DNA of 5,659 nucleotides from the NCBI GenBank assembly GCA_030586765.1, contig JAUQZZ010000126.1, positions 1 to 5,659 on the forward strand. The letters are read 5' to 3'. Origin of the DNA: Candidatus Brocadiales bacterium. Its GTDB lineage: Bacteria; Planctomycetota; Brocadiia; Brocadiales; Bathyanammoxibiaceae. Below are positions 4,574-5,659 of the stretch, piece after piece. A program made the position numbers and the translations under genes. The stretch's first letter is position 1; every line of letters begins with the position of its first letter. Under the pieces are notes generated by a model. It did no database searches. It worked only from the letters and a program-made list of their open reading frames with translations, and was not told the DNA's origin.

Positions 4574-5659
4574 TTACTCGTAACGCAGCACCTCCACAGG
4601 GTTAAGCCTTGCGGCCCTCATGGCAGGATAGACACTGGCCAGGATACTAAGGAAGATAGCAACCCCCACAATGATTCCTATGCCCCAAGGACTTATTACT
4701 GTGGGAATTTTGTCAAAGTAGTAGACCTCCGGGGGAAAAGGCCTCCAGCCCGTGAGATGGTAAAGTTGCTGTTCTAGCCAATTAATCCTGGAAATTACCC
4801 CCAGGCCAAGGCCAACACCTATAGCCGAACCTATTAACCCTATAGAGAGACCGTTAAAAAGGAAGATACTCATGATGCCCGCCTGGGTGGCCCCTATGGC
4901 CTTAAGGACACCAATATCCTTGGCTATAATGAAGACTATCATCCTTAAAATAGCCATGATGCAGAAGCCCGCCACTATGAGGAAGCACAAAAGGATAATG
5001 GCCATAACCTTCCTCTCCAAGGCCACTGCCCTGAGGAAGGTCTTTCGGGCATCCTCCCAGGTCTGTACGTAATAACCTGGGCCCAACTCTTTCTGAAGTT
5101 TATCCCTCACATCTGAGGCATACCTGTAATCATCTAATCCCACGCTTATGCCCGTTACGGCCCCCGGGCTACCCACTAAGTCCTGTGCTGCCTTGAGAGG
5201 AATATATACAAAACTTTTGTCATGGTCATACATCCCCGACTGGAATCTTCCCTCCACCACAAAGGCCTTTACACTTATCTTATCCCAACCCTTTACCGTC
5301 ACAAGTACTATCTTCTCTCCGTCAGGGACAAAGCTCTGGGGGTCCTTCTTGGGGTCTCCTGGAGCGAGCCTCAGCATTTCCACACCCAAAAAGGCACTAG
5401 AGGCTTGTGTCTCGCCATGAACCTTCAGCAGGTCTTCGGGTCTCTTGCCAAATTTGCTAATATAGGAGTTAAAATCCCCCACTTTTACCTCCAGGGAAGG
5501 GTCTATTCCCCTGAAGTAGGCAAATTCCTTGTCACCCCTTATCCTGACCAGTGCAGGTCCCTCCAAAAAGGGGGCGCAGGCCATGACATGTCTAAAGGAT
5601 TTTACTGTCCCCATCACTTCCTCATAGTTCTCAAAGCCGTAGAGCCCTGACTTCAGTAT
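4574..5659 (-). CDS. lolC: LolC/LolE-family ABC transporter permease, N-terminus missing
   Basis: Inner-membrane subunit of the LolCDE type, which with an ATPase (LolD) extracts outer-membrane lipoproteins from the inner membrane and hands them to LolA. The frame is open to the right edge; 361 residues are visible, so the first transmembrane helix and the true start lie outside. GTG or ATG codons at 5615 and 5612 are internal. The visible part begins in the periplasmic domain, with APFLEGPALVRI followed by FRGIDP (residues 49-54 of the visible part), as in LolC/LolE. Three membrane segments follow (about 218-245, 263-290 and 324-345). Between the first two lies the cytoplasmic coupling motif KDIGVLKAIGAT (247-258) that contacts the ATPase. 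The end, YPAMRAARLNPVEVLRYE, is the classic FtsX/LolC terminus. LolC and LolE cannot be told apart from this fragment, and a MacB-like exporter is less likely. Confidence 0.88.
   Translation of the reverse strand: MLKSGLYGFENYEEVMGTVKSFRHVMACAPFLEGPALVRIRGDKEFAYFRGIDPSLEVKVGDFNSYISKFGKRPEDLLKVHGETQASSAFLGVEMLRLAPGDPKKDPQSFVPDGEKIVLVTVKGWDKISVKAFVVEGRFQSGMYDHDKSFVYIPLKAAQDLVGSPGAVTGISVGLDDYRYASDVRDKLQKELGPGYYVQTWEDARKTFLRAVALERKVMAIILLCFLIVAGFCIMAILRMIVFIIAKDIGVLKAIGATQAGIMSIFLFNGLSIGLIGSAIGVGLGLGVISRINWLEQQLYHLTGWRPFPPEVYYFDKIPTVISPWGIGIIVGVAIFLSILASVYPAMRAARLNPVEVLRYE

Noticed and set aside
5612..5617. GTG/ATG as the start of the permease gene
   Set aside because: The same frame stays open to the window edge and encodes a continuous LolC-like periplasmic domain, so the gene is truncated by the window rather than starting here.
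5222..5650. 142-codon open frame on the plus strand at the right edge
   Set aside because: It is antisense to the LolC/LolE-type permease, whose protein motifs are clear. The translation is low-complexity shadow sequence.

Overview
The window comes from a bacterial chromosome with moderate G+C content and heavy use of AGG (Arg) and ATA (Ile). A LolC/LolE-type permease points to a diderm (outer-membrane) bacterium. A tryptophanyl-tRNA synthetase with a Cys-rich iron-sulfur-type motif, as in Thermotoga, together with the codon use, fits an anaerobe, perhaps thermophilic. Placement among Thermodesulfobacteriota, Nitrospirota or similar phyla is only a guess. No mobile elements, CRISPR arrays, rRNA or tRNA genes are visible.

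Left part (1-1933, minus strand): trpS is followed 5 bp later by argS, which runs off the left edge. This is a two-gene aminoacyl-tRNA synthetase unit. A TTGAAA-N16-TAGAAT promoter lies just upstream of trpS.

Middle (1934-2562): a compact divergent control region separates trpS from a plus-strand small heat-shock gene (hsp20). The hsp20 side has a perfect-consensus promoter (TTGACA-N16-TATAAT), an 11-bp direct repeat bracketing the -10 box, and a short leader. The leader can fold into a hairpin that buries the entire Shine-Dalgarno sequence, a good candidate RNA thermometer. A strong intrinsic terminator follows hsp20.

Right part (2563-5659, minus strand): a LolC/LolE-family permease enters from the right edge with its N-terminus missing. 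Downstream, after a separate promoter (TTGACA-N16-TATACT), lie two helical-repeat genes. The first is an unrecognised, probably cytoplasmic protein with a coiled coil and TPR-like C-terminus. The second is an exported or membrane-anchored TPR protein resembling the TatT (TRAP-transporter-associated) family. They look like a small independently transcribed unit of unknown function.

Most of the window is ordinary core genome. The points that deserve a second look are the hsp20 leader hairpin, the repeat around its promoter, the cluster-type Cys motif in TrpRS, the altered HIGH signature in ArgRS, and the orphan TPR pair.
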